Made by a program: the position numbers and the translations under genes
Part shown: positions 38,926 through 51,411 of the stretch, piece by piece
Layout of the letters: the number at the start of each line of letters is the position of its first letter
How positions within the stretch are numbered: position 1 is the stretch's first letter
NCBI GenBank assembly: GCA_015680905.1
Contig: CM027383.1
Location: 88,817,001-88,881,000 of the forward strand
From: Coptis chinensis
Lineage: Eukaryota; Streptophyta; Magnoliopsida; Ranunculales; Ranunculaceae
Direction of reading: 5' to 3'
DNA length: 64,000 bases
The notes under the pieces: generated by a model
Databases searched by the model: none
What the model was told of the DNA's origin: nothing
What the model saw: the letters and a program-made list of their open reading frames with translations, nothing else

Positions 38926-40076
38926 ATGAAAACCGAGGGGGTTTCCCTAATGCAAAGAAATCTGGATTTGATGTTGATAGTTCGGCTAATGCGGAGAGAG
39001 CTAAGGAAATGCGGTCACCAAGTTTGGTTGCTAGGCTTATGGGTTTGGAATCCATGCCGAATGTACGTCGAGAGAAGCAGAAAAAAGCTTTGTTTTCTGA
39101 ATCAAACCGTGTCAATGGAAAGAATTTTGTGAGTGACAGTAGTGCTAGATGTTCTGAACATTTTGTTTATGATCAAGCTGATTTTCAGTTGGGAAGGGGA
39201 GACTGTAAACTAGAACCTAGGCCTCAAAAGCATCAGAAGACGGAACTGTATGAGAGACGAAGTGTCACTAGGTTCGGAGCTGAGGCATTGCAATTTAGAA
39301 GTCCTTTATCAAGATCAAGAAAGCATCACTCCAAACTTGTTTCTCCTGTCAAGAGTCCAAGAGTTGGGAGAAATGCCGCTCGGTTAATGGGAGCGGCTAC
39401 AAAGATCTTAGAACCTGGGATACGTGCTACTAACAGGGCAAAATGTTCTCTTAGTTGTTCTCCCTCTTTTCATATATCTTCCAGGGATGAGGTTATGACA
39501 CAAGGGCCGTCATTCCTAACAATGGATGACACTGAACAAACCAATTATTATGCCAGTTCTTCCAAGGCCATGAAGGGGCAGTCCTCATGCAAAAGTTGTG
39601 GCAATTGGCAAGATGTTGTGGACTCTAGATCAAATGCGGAGGACCAAGTAGCAGGTGTTACTTCTTCTGGTTTGGGTTTAGGCAGTGCTCCTCCCCTACG
39701 GCCAGGAAGGAGTAAAGTAAAACCATCAGAATCCTCCCTCTCACCGGAAAGAGATGAAGTTGCTTCAAAATATCACGAACAGCCCTCTCTTGTTACTGAA
39801 GCAAAAGGAAGCAGGCACAGTAGAAGTGTAACCTCCAATGAAGCAAAGCCTGTATTTCGAGAACAGCAGGATCAATGTCACCCTTCAAGTTATCGAATAA
39901 GGTATGAAAAGGAAGCTGCTCCTGCAACAGCTCGCAGTGCCAGAAGTAAGAGGCAAAGTCAAGCTTTGCCAGCCAATGATAGAGGAAATGTAAGACCGAA
40001 ATCAAGTATTATGAACAGTGGGAGAGACCCATTTACTGTTAATTCTGTGACCGAAAAGGTTTTACATACGCAATAA
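38926..40076 (+). pseudogene. Captured exon(s) of a TRM/LONGIFOLIA-family gene (TON1-recruiting motif protein)
   Basis: A 382-codon open frame (continuing upstream of the ATG at 39009 to about 38928) contains RSPSLVARLMGLESMP, the DUF3741/TRM motif of the TON1-recruiting family that organises cortical microtubules. It also has NAARLMGAATKILEPGI and RAKCSLSCSPSFH, which resemble the TRM6-8 group, then long Ser/Arg-rich disordered sequence. It ends at a stop close to the MULE's right TIR, far short of a whole TRM protein (usually 800 residues or more), and lacks the C-terminal motifs. The open frame of more than 1.1 kb suggests recent capture. Located between transposase and TIR, so it is a transduplicated fragment. 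Confidence 0.8.
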
Positions 40077-40175
40077 AGTGATCGAGGGAGGGTGAGATGA
40101 GTTTGAGATGAAAATTTCTTCCAATTTGCAACAGACAAGTAGCCTGTCCGAAACTTGACGGTACTTTTCTTCATC

Positions 40176-40300
40176 TATCACTTAAAAACAGAAGAGAGAG
40201 AGAGTCACTCTTTATTAACTTTTATTTTTGACTTTTTTGTGTGCCACATGTCGCCCCTGTGAGCACTGTGAGCGTCAGAGCTGTGAGCAAAAAAAAACTC
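40176..40300 (-). repeat. Right TIR of the first MULE
   Basis: Reverse complement of 34674-34798 with very few differences. Confidence 0.95.
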
Positions 40301-40971
40301 CAAAAAGAGCATGCACTTAAATTAATTATACTGAGTAACTTATATACGATATCAAATAGCAACCTCCGCCACTGGTACAGTATTTTAAACTCTTTTTCAC
40401 GTTAGGAAGTACAATATTATATTTCACCCATGTATCTATCCAAACCATTTGTTAGAATGGTTCTTTTTTCTTTAAGGTTTAGACCATAGGGAAATCTTTG
40501 CCTTTTGGTCATTTTACGCCACATGACAACATCTTTTGGTCTGGGGCTCAGCAAGGGCCGATGCAATTGGTTTTGCAGTGCAAATGCCGAGCCAATTAGA
40601 AATTATGGTGTTGACTTATGGCTGGTACACAGGGATGTTCTTTATTTGTAAATGTTTTCCCTATCTTATATGTGTGTAAATAAGGCAAGGGGGGCATCTG
40701 CAGTCCGTCTAGTCTTCTTCTTTTTATAGAAGCAACTGAGCGTATCAGTTGAGAGCGGAAAAAAAAGTGGTCTAGGCGATGATACCTTTGCAATATAGAC
40801 CTGCACGCCAACAACTTTATCATCCCAAGAGAACATCGTTCTTACACCACCTACATCTTCCCGAGTATCAATCCACTGTGCATATGCTTCATCTTTTGAA
40901 GCACGATGTAGCCATACAGCTACCCATAGCATTTCATCCTGTTTGTAGAATCTTAATTAAAAATGAATCAA

Positions 40972-41005
<34 letters not shown>

Positions 41006-41684
41006 GTCATCATCAGTTATCATGTTATTTAAATTAACTGTCCAAATTAAAATATTGGGTTTCATGCTTTCACACTTGGCTTTATTTTCACACTTGGTCG
41101 ATATACATTAACTCTTGCTCAATTCATCATCTTTTTTTTTTGAAATGTTGCATATGAGACAGAAGTTGGAGATGAGAAACACAATCTTTAACTTGCTAAA
41201 ATATATAAATAAAAATTTCGAGAAGGTTGGAAAAATCTAGTGGTGGCATCACATATATCTCTTAGAGTCACCAACATATGATAAATTGAAGTAAATTGTT
41301 TGAAAAAAATAAAAAGATCGAGAGAGAATAGAGTAAGCTCTTACATGATAATCCTTAGCAACTGGAATATTATCCGAGTGCAATCCTTGGTAATAGCTAC
41401 TACAACAAACTTAGAGCGTTATAAGATATATTGTGGACATGCACTAAAATTGTTATGTTCAACAAGCCTTACAGTAAATAAATCATACATAGGATTTGGG
41501 GATCAAGCAGCAAGCCCTTTTGTAAATCGCACTTACCGAAACTAACCCTCATAAACATGATCAGCTCCTAAATATACGTTTTATTACTCTTACATTAGTG
41601 TATTACAGCCCTTCTTACGCATAATGAAAAGACAACTCATAGCTTTTAGTGTATTTTTCAGGTTACAGAAAGCAATTCAAACCA

Positions 41685-42018
41685 TGGACCAAAATATCAC
41701 CGATATATATCGGTATTTTAGTACACCGACATTGATATTTCCGATATATATCCACCGAATATAGAACCCTTTTTTCCCGATATATATTGGAATTTCCGAT
41801 ATAAAACTTTATATCGCCGATATAATCGATATATCCGATATTTACGATATATATCGGTTGACTTTTTTTTTTACCATTTTTTAATATAAATCCGATATTT
41901 CCGATATTTTAAATAGTTTGGACTGGTCACCAAAAAATTGGATATATCCGATATATCCGATATATATCGATTTTTGGGTACATCGATATATTTATCGATA
42001 TCGATATTTTGGGCCTTG
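41685..42018. mobile_element. CGATATAT-rich MITE, copy B
   Basis: Homologous to copy A at 34016-34380 in length and sequence (GGACCAAAATATCACCGATAT ... GATATTTTGGGCC). A 10-bp duplication ATTCAAACCA flanks it (41675-41684, 42019-42028), though the outermost CCA may belong to the terminal repeat. Confidence 0.8.
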
Positions 42019-42028
42019 ATTCAAACCA

Positions 42029-43840
42029 CTTATCATAAAAGTTGCGTCTTAGCACCAAAAGGATCGGAGCCTTATTTACGCTCATTATGAAGACTTGAAG
42101 CTGCTATGAAAAGTGCTGAAAAAGTCAAAGGTCAAGGACTCCAAACCAGAGAGCTGAAAGTCAAGTCTTTAACTCAGAAGGCCAGAGATAGATGTCATTG
42201 ACACAAAAGAAGACTTTCTCTAAAACATTTCTTAATCAAGAAGAAATCAAAAAGCAAAAGCAAAAGCAAAAAACAAAAAAGATAAGCATAAAACAAACTT
42301 GGTGAGGTGTCTTGATTGTAGAGGGAGAGGGCAAATCAGTCTTTTGTAAAAGTAGGGGTATAAGAACTCACAAGTAGGATGAGAGAATGCACCTAGACTT
42401 ATTCTAGTATCATGTAAGATTTTAATTCAAGTCATTTTACATTCAAGTAATTTACTTTTTGTTTTTCATTTTCAATCTAGTTATTTCTTCAAGTTTTTGT
42501 TCTTCATTCAATCAAATTATTTCTTTCAAGTTTGTTATTCATTTCAATCAAGTTATTTCTTTCAATGTTTGTGCTTTCAATCAACAAAGTTTTTTCTAAT
42601 TTTCTTCAATATAACTAGAGTAATTAACAAAACAAGTCCTAAAAACTAAGAAACCTACATTTTCTCCTTCAAGACTCCCTTTCATTCAAGTTCTAAACAA
42701 TTTATGGTGAACCTCACATCAATATATTTTTTTTTTACTTACCACAACTACTTTAAAACACAACTTTTTTTTAGCACCCTATATATAATTAGTACAAAAT
42801 GATTTAATCTTAGAGCACTAGATATATATAGTTCGACATTAATCATCTTCTTTTTAATAGGAATTTCGACATTAATCATCGAGACAAGTTATCTACTTAG
42901 ACAACGCTTAATAGTGCTCTATGGATTCTCGACAACTCTAGGACGGGTCTAGAGACGTATCACATTTGGAGCATGCATATGTGGTACCGTTGGGAAATGA
43001 GATTGCTAATACTACGTCCTAGCATTTCGTGCTACGTTGTATTGTTTGGTCATGGGAACATCACATATTCATCCAGGCCCGGCTCTACCCTATAGCAGAA
43101 TAGGCAAGTGCTTAAGGGCCTAGCAGTCCAAAGGCCCAATTCAGTCCACTATTTGGATTTCATTTTTTTTTAATTATTTTATAATAGTTAAAAACTTATA
43201 ATAACAATTGAAAAAACATTAATGCATTGAACACAAAAAAGTGCAATTACATTTTTCAATACAAACCCCTCATTCCCTTCATTCCCCTCACTTCTCCAAC
43301 AAAAAACTTTTAATTTCCCTAAGTAATAAGAGTACTCAAGTAATAAATAGTTCTTCACCAAATAACCAAAAAAGAAACAATTTATTTATTTATTGTGGCT
43401 CTATTAGTAGCAATTTTTTACCCTGAATTAAGATGTCCACATACAGTAGATGTATAAACAAAATATTAGAAGTATACAAAAAAAAAAGTGAGTGTAATCA
43501 ATGGCATAAGGACGCTTTTCGAACTTCACTTAGGCCCCCAAATGACTTGGGTTGCCTCTGTACTCATCCTAATGGAGGATTTAGCTATCCAGTCTTAAGA
43601 CATAAGACAAGTGTACTTGGTCTCTTCTCGGACATATCCGAGGATTCAACTGTGGGCAAATTGGTTAATCCTCAGTCTTGACTATCTATGAGTTACTCGA
43701 GCACCGAATGCTTATTAGGTTTGTGTATGATTGAGATGCATGATCATGTACGCCGCACGGACCCCTCTCAGCACATGCTTCGGGACGTCTCCATGATAGT
43801 TGGTATCATAGTGTAATTTTATTAGTTGGAGAAAAGAACC
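42029..43840. other. Pseudogene intron 2 region, repeats, possible hAT remnant
   Basis: 42420-42570 is a degenerate TTTCAATCAAGTTATTTC repeat. At 43074 CAGGCCCGGCTCTACCC followed by AGAATAGGCAAGTGCTTAAGGGCC resembles one end of a plant hAT element; no matching other end was found, though CACTTAGGCCCCCAAATGACTTGGG near 43530 may belong to it. No gene is recognised. Confidence 0.4.
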
Positions 43841-43842
43841 TA

Positions 43843-44244
<402 letters not shown>

Positions 44245-44288
44245 CTAAGGCATGTACTAATTCATTCTTAGCATTGAGTTGCTCCCTA

Positions 44289-44718
<430 letters not shown>

Positions 44719-44984
44719 AAGAAAATTTAGTTGAGCAATAATATAGGAAAAAATAGTAGAGAACAGAATAACAAATTAAACGGTTTTTTATTTATTTTAT
44801 TTATCCAGCCACATCAATCATCATTAATGAGACACGTTCTGCGATCTGCTAGATCAAATTATCTAGCATGGAACGGTTATAGTGATAAGGGAGTCTGAAT
44901 TTGTTCACCAGCGGCTACTGCTGGTGAAATCCACCAGCGCTAATAGAAGCCCACGTGTATTACTAAAACTCTCCGTTTTTTCTT

Positions 44985-45135
44985 TTTTCTTTTTTACAAA
45001 AATAATATATCTAAAAAACAAAAAAGGAATTAAACTATTTCTTCCCCAATTCTCTCCCCAACATTGTCGTACTCTCTTTCTCTCTCCCACTTCCCTCCAA
45101 TTTCTTTCTCTCCTGCTCATCCCCCTTCTTCTCCA
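44985..45135 (+). repeat. Inner part of the left TIR, second MULE
   Basis: Pairs with 63840-64000. Its T/C-rich run (CTCTCTTTCTCTCTCCC) probably doubles as the 5' leader of the transposase. Confidence 0.8.
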
Positions 45136-45265
45136 TTCTTCCCCTCCTTCCGGCCTCACATAAAAATAAAAAGTACAAAACACTTATTTTTTTTCTTGTA
45201 CAAATTCGGAGTCCCCTCTCTCTCTACTTGTTTTATCTTTTTTCTTGTCATTTTGTTCAATAAAG

Positions 45266-47377
45266 ATGGAACTAGTAATTGGAATGACATTCGACAGTGT
45301 TAAACATGCTCATGATTATTATAATAGTTATGCAAGAGCAGTTGGGTTTAGCGTGAGGGTTAAAAGATCAAACAGTAGTCGCTCCGATTCTAAAAAATTA
45401 TTAAAATGTTGTCTTTGTTGTTCTTGCGAAGGAGTATACAAAAAGATCAAACCACCGGAGAAAAAGAGGGATGAAAGGCGATTTAAGTGTTTGGCTGAGT
45501 TTGAAATTAGGTTGAAGAATGAGAAGTATGTTTTGACTAAGTTCACTAGTGAACATAGTCACGATCTTGTTCCTCCATTAGATTCTAATTTATTAAGGTC
45601 TCATATGTCAACAGAAACCCAGGAAGGAATGATGAAGAGAATGTATTCGGCGGGACTAAAACCATGTCAAATTCACTCTTATGCTTGTGCATGCGCAGAA
45701 GCAAGAGGAGCCAAATATCTAGACTACACTCGAATTGACTGTAATAACCGGTTGCAAAAAGAGCGAAGAGAGTATCTCAAGAAAGGAGACACCCAATGTC
45801 TTCTTGATTATTTCAGGGGAAAAAAGAGAGAATAAATTTTTTTTTTTATTATATTCGGTACAATGAAGACAATGAAATAATTGGAGTTTTCTTTTGTGAT
45901 GCGAAGTCAAGATGAGACTACAGATTATTTGGTGATGCAATTGGTTTCGACACAACCTTCAAAACAAATAATTATAATCTAGTGTGCTCCAATTGTTGGT
46001 ATTAACAGTCATGGACAAACAATGTTTTTTGGTTGTGGCTTATTGAGTGATGAAACCACACAATCATTCATTTGGTTATTTAACACGTTCTTGGAAGTCA
46101 TTGGGGAACAACCAAAACTATTTTCACTGATCAAGCTATGGCCATTTCTAATGCAATTGATGATGTATTCTCATATAGTAGTCATCAACTTTGTCTTTGG
46201 CACCTACGTTTGAATGCTCTAAAGAATCTGGCAAAAAAGTTTGGTCAGTTCGAAAAAAATTATACGATGTTCAAGAAATGCATATATGAACCAGAGACTG
46301 TAAGTGAATTTGAAGAGAATTGGGAAGCCATGCTTAAAGAATTTGGATTGGAAGAAAATAATAAGTTGAGTACTTTGTACAAGTCACGTGAAAAGTGGGC
46401 CCAAGTTTATGCACACACTTTTTTTTGTGCTGGGATGACAACAACTCAAAGAAGCGAGAGCATCAATTCATTGCTGAAGCAATACTTTGGGAGTACTATC
46501 ATTCTTCGACAGTTTGTTGACCAGTACTCAAAGGTTGTGGACCATTTGCGCAAGAATGAAAGAGTAGTAGAGACCAAGTCTTAGCAAATTTCACCCAACT
46601 TAATCTCTACTTGGCGTGTTGAGAGAGAAGCGTCAAAAAAATTATACAAAAAAGATATTTAGCCTTTTCCAGCAAGAGTATACAAAAATTCTTAATCTTC
46701 GTTTATTGCAGGAATCGGGAGACGAGAATACTATTATTTACAAAGTTAAATATAGGGGAATAGACAAAAAGGATCGTACAGTGACATATGTTCAAGCGGA
46801 ACAAACAGTGCAATGTTCGTGTAGAAAATTTGAATTCCAAGGTACTTTATTTTTCACTAATATTTTTGTTTTGCTTATCATTTGGATTTATTTTGAAAAA
46901 CATTTATTGGTTTGAATTCTAAGGTATACTTTGCTCTCATGCGTTCAAATTGTTCCATGAATTGGAGTTTACAATTCTGCCTGCACATTATTATTTGAAG
47001 AGGTGGTCGAAGGAGTGTATAAATGAAGTTGTCTATGACGCATATGGTGATGCAATTCGTAGTGACTTGGATCCATTGTCAATGACTCGTTACAATGAGT
47101 TGTCACATATATAATTCACAAAATGTTATTGCTATTGGTGCAAAGTCAAATTCATTATGTGCCTATGCAAACTCAAAGTTACTAGAACTCCATAAGGAAT
47201 TGATAGCCTTAGATGCTTTGGAGAAAGAACGAGCTGTGGGAAATTCAGAAAAAATCACATTAGATACTTATGATAATTCACCACAAGACTCCTATGATGA
47301 TCTGCAATTGAGAGCCCCAAAAGTAAAGCCAAGTCGAGGTTTGTCAAAAAGAAAGAAGGGTGTTCTGAAAAGGATCA
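45266..47377 (+). pseudogene. FAR1/FHY3-type MULE transposase, frameshifted and split by an LTR element (continues 58926-59676)
   Basis: 45266-45835 holds the FAR1 domain (HAHDYYNSYARAVGFSVRVKR; CLCCSCEGVYKK; RRFKCLAEFE; SEHSHDL). The core follows in several frames: FDTTFKTNNYN (first Asp), TIFTDQAMAISNAID (second Asp present), CAGMTTTQRSESIN (Glu). The SWIM finger is split by an 82-bp intron (46842-46923): VQCSCRKFEFQ then GILCSHAFKLFHEL. Frameshifts occur after a poly-T near 45840, near 45985-46022, near 46110 and near 47100; a TAG ends 46584. The LTR element cuts the gene at 47377. The 3' end resumes at 58926 (SENRNPNNLDAHPNTYNATQ; TYQPPHNSNQVPLMQQ). Confidence 0.88.
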
Positions 47378-48682
47378 TGATAAAAGTCCAAAAATATAGT
47401 TTTAACCCCTTAATATCATTACATTTAGACCAATTATGTGTATAATAAATAAGAGTTAGTACTGTTTACGTGTTTTTGTGTATTTCAGGTCTTGGAGTCA
47501 AATATGTGAAGAAATATGTCATTTTTGCAAGAGAAATTAGCAAAGGTTGGTTGCTAAGAAGTTCTATGGTTAAAGCCCAAGTTTCAAGGAGAACAAAGCT
47601 TTTTTAAAGCCTAGTCAAAGCTAAAAAGTCAAAGTCAACGCGGGTAGAAAAAGAGTAGAAAAGTTAACAGAACTTCCGCAGGCCGTATATTTGGACTCAG
47701 ACCTCAGAATTGGGCCTATTATATGTCAAAACGACCGGCTCGAAAAGTGCTTGCTAATGGACTAAGACTTGACCCAATCAGAGTAGTAAAATTGGATGAA
47801 AAGAGTATTGAAGTAATTTTGTGTAGAGAAACCCTTTTTGGACATATATAATTAGGTTTTGGGCTTGATTTCATGGCCCAAAACATGGCTCCAAAGCCCA
47901 TGCACGAAATTATAACCTAACTCTCTCTTATATAAAGAGGGTTAAAACTAAAACAAAACTTGGCTACTCCCATCTTTAGTTTAGTTTAGTTTTAGGGTTC
48001 TCTCTCTCTCTTTTTAGTTTAGTTTAGTTTTAGTTAATTAGTTTAGTTTGTAGCCTCCATTAGATTAATAAAAGTCAAGTTATTGTTCTTTATTATGTCT
48101 TCTTCTTATTCTATATATTAATGATAGTCTAATAACTTCTAGCTAAACCTCCATTAGAGGGGTTTGATGAAGACTTGATATGTTAGTTAGAATTATTGCT
48201 TGTTTAAGAGTTTCACTCTAGTAGGTTAGTTGATTCGCCATGAGAATGGGTTGAACTTCCTCACATGCTAATTATTAGTTGGCAGAGATTGCTATGAATA
48301 ATTATGAATCAAATACTTAATTTTAATTGGTTAGGATTGCAATAATCTACACTAGCATATTAGGAATAAATCAAGGTGGAATCAATCCCCCTAATTTCTT
48401 ATCCATATTTTATTCAAGTCATATTCAATTGTTTAGTTAAATTCGTATAAGTTAAATTCTTATATTTAGTTTCATAGTATAAATTCACCTCTATAAATAT
48501 TACTCTCACCATTGTTTCTTGTGTTTGAGTAATTGGATTCTATTATGTCTTGCTAGTTTAGGAGTGGAACGATTTCGTACTCTATATATATTGCATGAAT
48601 ATATATGTGAGAATAAGAAATAAATAATTGATATCTTAAGAATAAAATTAGAGTAATCTAGTTGAGTTTTTACGGGTTATCA
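47378..48682 (+). repeat. Left (5') LTR of the LARD-like element
   Basis: TGATAAAAGTCC ... GGTTATCA, 1305 bp, with TATATAAAG at 47930-47938 and TTTAGTTTAG repeats just after it. Homologous to 57606-58925. Confidence 0.92.
47930..47938 (+). promoter_or_regulatory. TATA box of the left LTR
   Basis: TATATAAAG followed by AGGGTT; conserved in the right LTR at 58156-58164. Confidence 0.65.
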
Positions 48683-48684
48683 AA

Positions 48685-48700
48685 TGGCGCCGCTGCCATC
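48685..48700 (+). other. Primer-binding site of the LARD-like element
   Basis: AA then TGGCGCCGCTGCC directly after the LTR; 12 of the first 13 bases fit the 3' end of tRNA-Asp, the usual primer of Athila/Tat elements. Confidence 0.75.
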
Positions 48701-48899
48701 TTAAACTCATTCAGGACAATAATTCAATTGGTTGAATCCAAGGAGCAATCACCCGTTCTCCACCCACCTACCCTTTTAATTTTTCTTTCTTATTTCTTGC
48801 ATTTTCGGTACTTTTCACTGTTTTAGGCACGGGGGCACATGCCCTCCATTTTGCCTTATTTAGAGCACACCCACCCTCCCTTGTGTCTGCGGATTCATA

Positions 48900-49560
48900 G
48901 TGAAGAACACTATAGCAGAGGTATTTGTAAATTTCTAAAAATTCTGGAAATTTACAGGAATAATCCTTAAGGTGTTATGGATTTGCTGAAATATTTTCAG
49001 ATTTTTTCAAGTTATTTTACCTAGCGAACGAATACCATCTTTATAGTGCTGCATTTCAGCTTTCAAACCATAAGTTTCGGGAAAAACTGACGAGTAAGGT
49101 TACTTAGGAAGTTCCAAAAATTCTAAAATTTTGACAGGAGTATCTATAATTAGTCAAGAGTTTACAATAAAATTTTGAAGAGTTTTTTATTTGTTTTGAC
49201 CATCTAACTAGTTGATTGTTTTCAGTGTGTTTCTGCAGTTTTGCAACACTTAATTTCTGGAACAACAGCCGATAAGGAGGGTTTATAGAACTCCAATTGC
49301 TCTAAATGTTTTATAGGAACACGCATGATCTGTCAGGATTCTCCAATAAAATTTTGGCAATTTTTGGCTCTGTTTTGATTGGTTAACCATTCGGTTGTTT
49401 GTGTTGTGTTCGAAAACTGTTTTACAAACTTTGCAGGGCAGTAGAAGGACTTTCATAACTCCGATTGATCTTAAATTTTACAGGCGACTTACTGGACGTC
49501 TTAGCAAACTACTATAAAATTTCAAATTTTTTGGAGCACGTGCCCGCGTGCCCTATTAAC
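48900..49560. repeat. Leader region with diverged tandem modules
   Basis: A module reading roughly ACTCC(A/G)ATTG, ATTTTACAGG ... and AATAAAATTTTGG returns three to four times at about 120-190 bp spacing between the primer site and the gag-like ORF. Confidence 0.5.
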
Positions 49561-50068
49561 CCTATCATTTGAGCATGCTCGCTCTCAAAGTACTGGACAT
49601 CGTGTCAGGCAAGAGAGCGCCCGCGCCTCTATAAGTCTGTTTTCAAGCATGACCATGCCCCTTCTGAAGGAAGCCCAATTTTCCTAGGTGAGTCACCGGC
49701 TCTCGTTTTGTTCATATTTTTATATATATTCAGTGTTTCCATCTTCTTAAATACACTGGGATTGCGTATACATGACGCTATTCATACACATAGCAAGGGC
49801 CAATGAGGCATTCGAGTACTCTTTCTTTCACTCCTCTCCTCTTCTGTCAGAGGAGTTTTAATTCTAGTATATCAGGTTGTTGTTTGACTTTTGTTCATAT
49901 TTCGTTTATATTGGACTTAGCCTTGCATGAGATTAAGGTCTGGTAAGAAATAAACCATCTAGCGTTATATATCGTAAACGTCAACGCACAAGCCTATCTG
50001 GAAATTTATAGTTAGAGTTTTGTTTGCATATTAATTGTCCAAATATATATATATATATATAAACTATT

Positions 50069-51411
50069 ATGGCATATCAATATGTAGACGAACAATCATG
50101 TGATTTTTATACACACCCTTCACCATGTTCATGTTGTGGTAGTCTTTACTATTGGGTTTCTTATTGCCCATCATATCAAGAGTATGAGCCTACTATAGGA
50201 TATAATAATAATTATGAGCCTCAATTTTCAAATTTTTATAGTAACTCATACGATCAAGAGTTTTCTAGTCATCCAAACAATACATGGAGTCAACTAGTGT
50301 CGTCTACTTCTAGTTCCGTAATGAGTGTGTACAACAAACCAAACACTTTTCCATGCACAATTTGTTCAGATCCAGACCACACCGCCCATTCATGTCCCAT
50401 ATTTATTCAGCCTCAACTTAACCCATCACAGTATGATATCAACCAGAGTCACTCAAATGCCAATAACTATGATTATCAAACACCATACCAGCTAGACCCT
50501 TCCACCATGCCAGAAATCACCCACCCATCTAGTTCGCCACCCTTCCCAGACCAAATTTCCCAACAACTGACTAACGCACAACAAACATTTATGGACCAAA
50601 TAGCCAACCATCAAAAAACATTTCTTCAGAATCTAGCCCAATTGATTTCTATGATCCCCTCACCTAACATAGAACTTTCAACCTTGCCAGAGATCGACAC
50701 ATAAGTCGAACAACCTATTCCCATAACCACACCATTTGACCTAGTTAAGACCTACCATAAATTTCCGGATCATTACCTTCCCATGACCTTCCCATTAACC
50801 ATTATGTTGACTCCACACCCCACCTGGATGAGGAAATTCTTGAAGACGACTCTTTAGGACTTATTGTGGATGACCACTCAAATTTGAGGGATGCCTTCGA
50901 GGAACCTCCCACTGATCCATCTGAAGATGAATATAATGATGACACATTAGAAGATATTTATAAAGATGTGACGGAGGAAGAATTTGATAGCTATTGGTAT
51001 TCTCTTAATATGGACCCTCTTATTGAGCATGTCCAGGCATTTATGTTTGCTAACCGCACTCGGCTGGATGATTCCTCAAGACATTCGAATGATGCCATTG
51101 AGGATACTTAAAGTGTTTTAGAGGAAGAGGGTGAGGAAATAGAGATTAAAATTTCTAATCTAAGGCATGACCAAGGTAATGTGCAGGAATTAATCGAAGT
51201 AACTTCTTTAGCGCAATGTGAATCTCAATTTAGTTTGGCAGCTGAGAAAATAACAATGGAAGAAATAGATGAATTTCTTAAAGATAAAGCTACGAACCAC
51301 AACTTTATGGATTTAACTAAGCTAGATGAAGATTTCTATGATTTCTTAAGAGCATGTGAGGATCCACCAACTGACCACCATACACCTGAGTTACCACCTC
51401 CTAAAATCTAA
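50069..51411 (+). pseudogene. Gag-like ORF remnants of the LARD-like element
   Basis: 50069-50704 is open for 211 residues, with a zinc-knuckle-like CTICSDPDHTAHSCP and a Gln/Asn/Pro/Tyr-rich composition, ending in a short helical piece (QTFMDQIANHQKTFLQNLAQL). After a stop and a frame change, 50866-51111 and 51181-51411 (one frame, one stop between) encode acidic sequence (EEEFDSYWYSLNMDP; EEIDEFLKDKA). This looks like the N-terminal part of an Athila-type gag with the capsid core lost. No enzyme domain follows. Confidence 0.55.

Larger units (their letters stand above)
34674..40300 (+). mobile_element. FAR1-type Mutator-like element (MULE), complete ends, 5627 bp
   Basis: Perfect terminal GAGTTTTTTTTTGCTCACAG repeats begin 125-bp inverted repeats (34674-34798, 40176-40300). 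The repeats continue at 35028-35093 and about 40112-40175 after a ~230-bp insertion in the left arm. An exact 9-bp duplication CAAAAAGAG flanks it (34665-34673, 40301-40309). The homologous intron of the intact GH9 gene (about 28160-28190) lacks the element, giving the empty site. It carries a FAR1/FHY3-like transposase gene and a fragment of a TRM-family host gene, both on +. Long TIRs, a 9-bp TSD and a FAR1-type transposase define a MULE. Confidence 0.95.

Noticed and set aside
41685..42018. Simple (AT)n-type satellite
   Set aside because: Two homologous copies with defined ends and flanking duplications show it is a mobile element.
43074..43570. Complete hAT element
   Set aside because: Only one end-like sequence is convincing and no 8-bp duplication or second terminus was found.
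44905..45183. Minus-strand Arg/Glu-rich ORF at the MULE left TIR
   Set aside because: It results from the GA-rich strand of the TIR; no matching codon pattern and it overlaps the transposase leader.
47719..47901. Small minus-strand ORF present twice (also 57946-58128)
   Set aside because: It is the same stretch of the two LTRs; repeated occurrence reflects LTR identity, not a gene.
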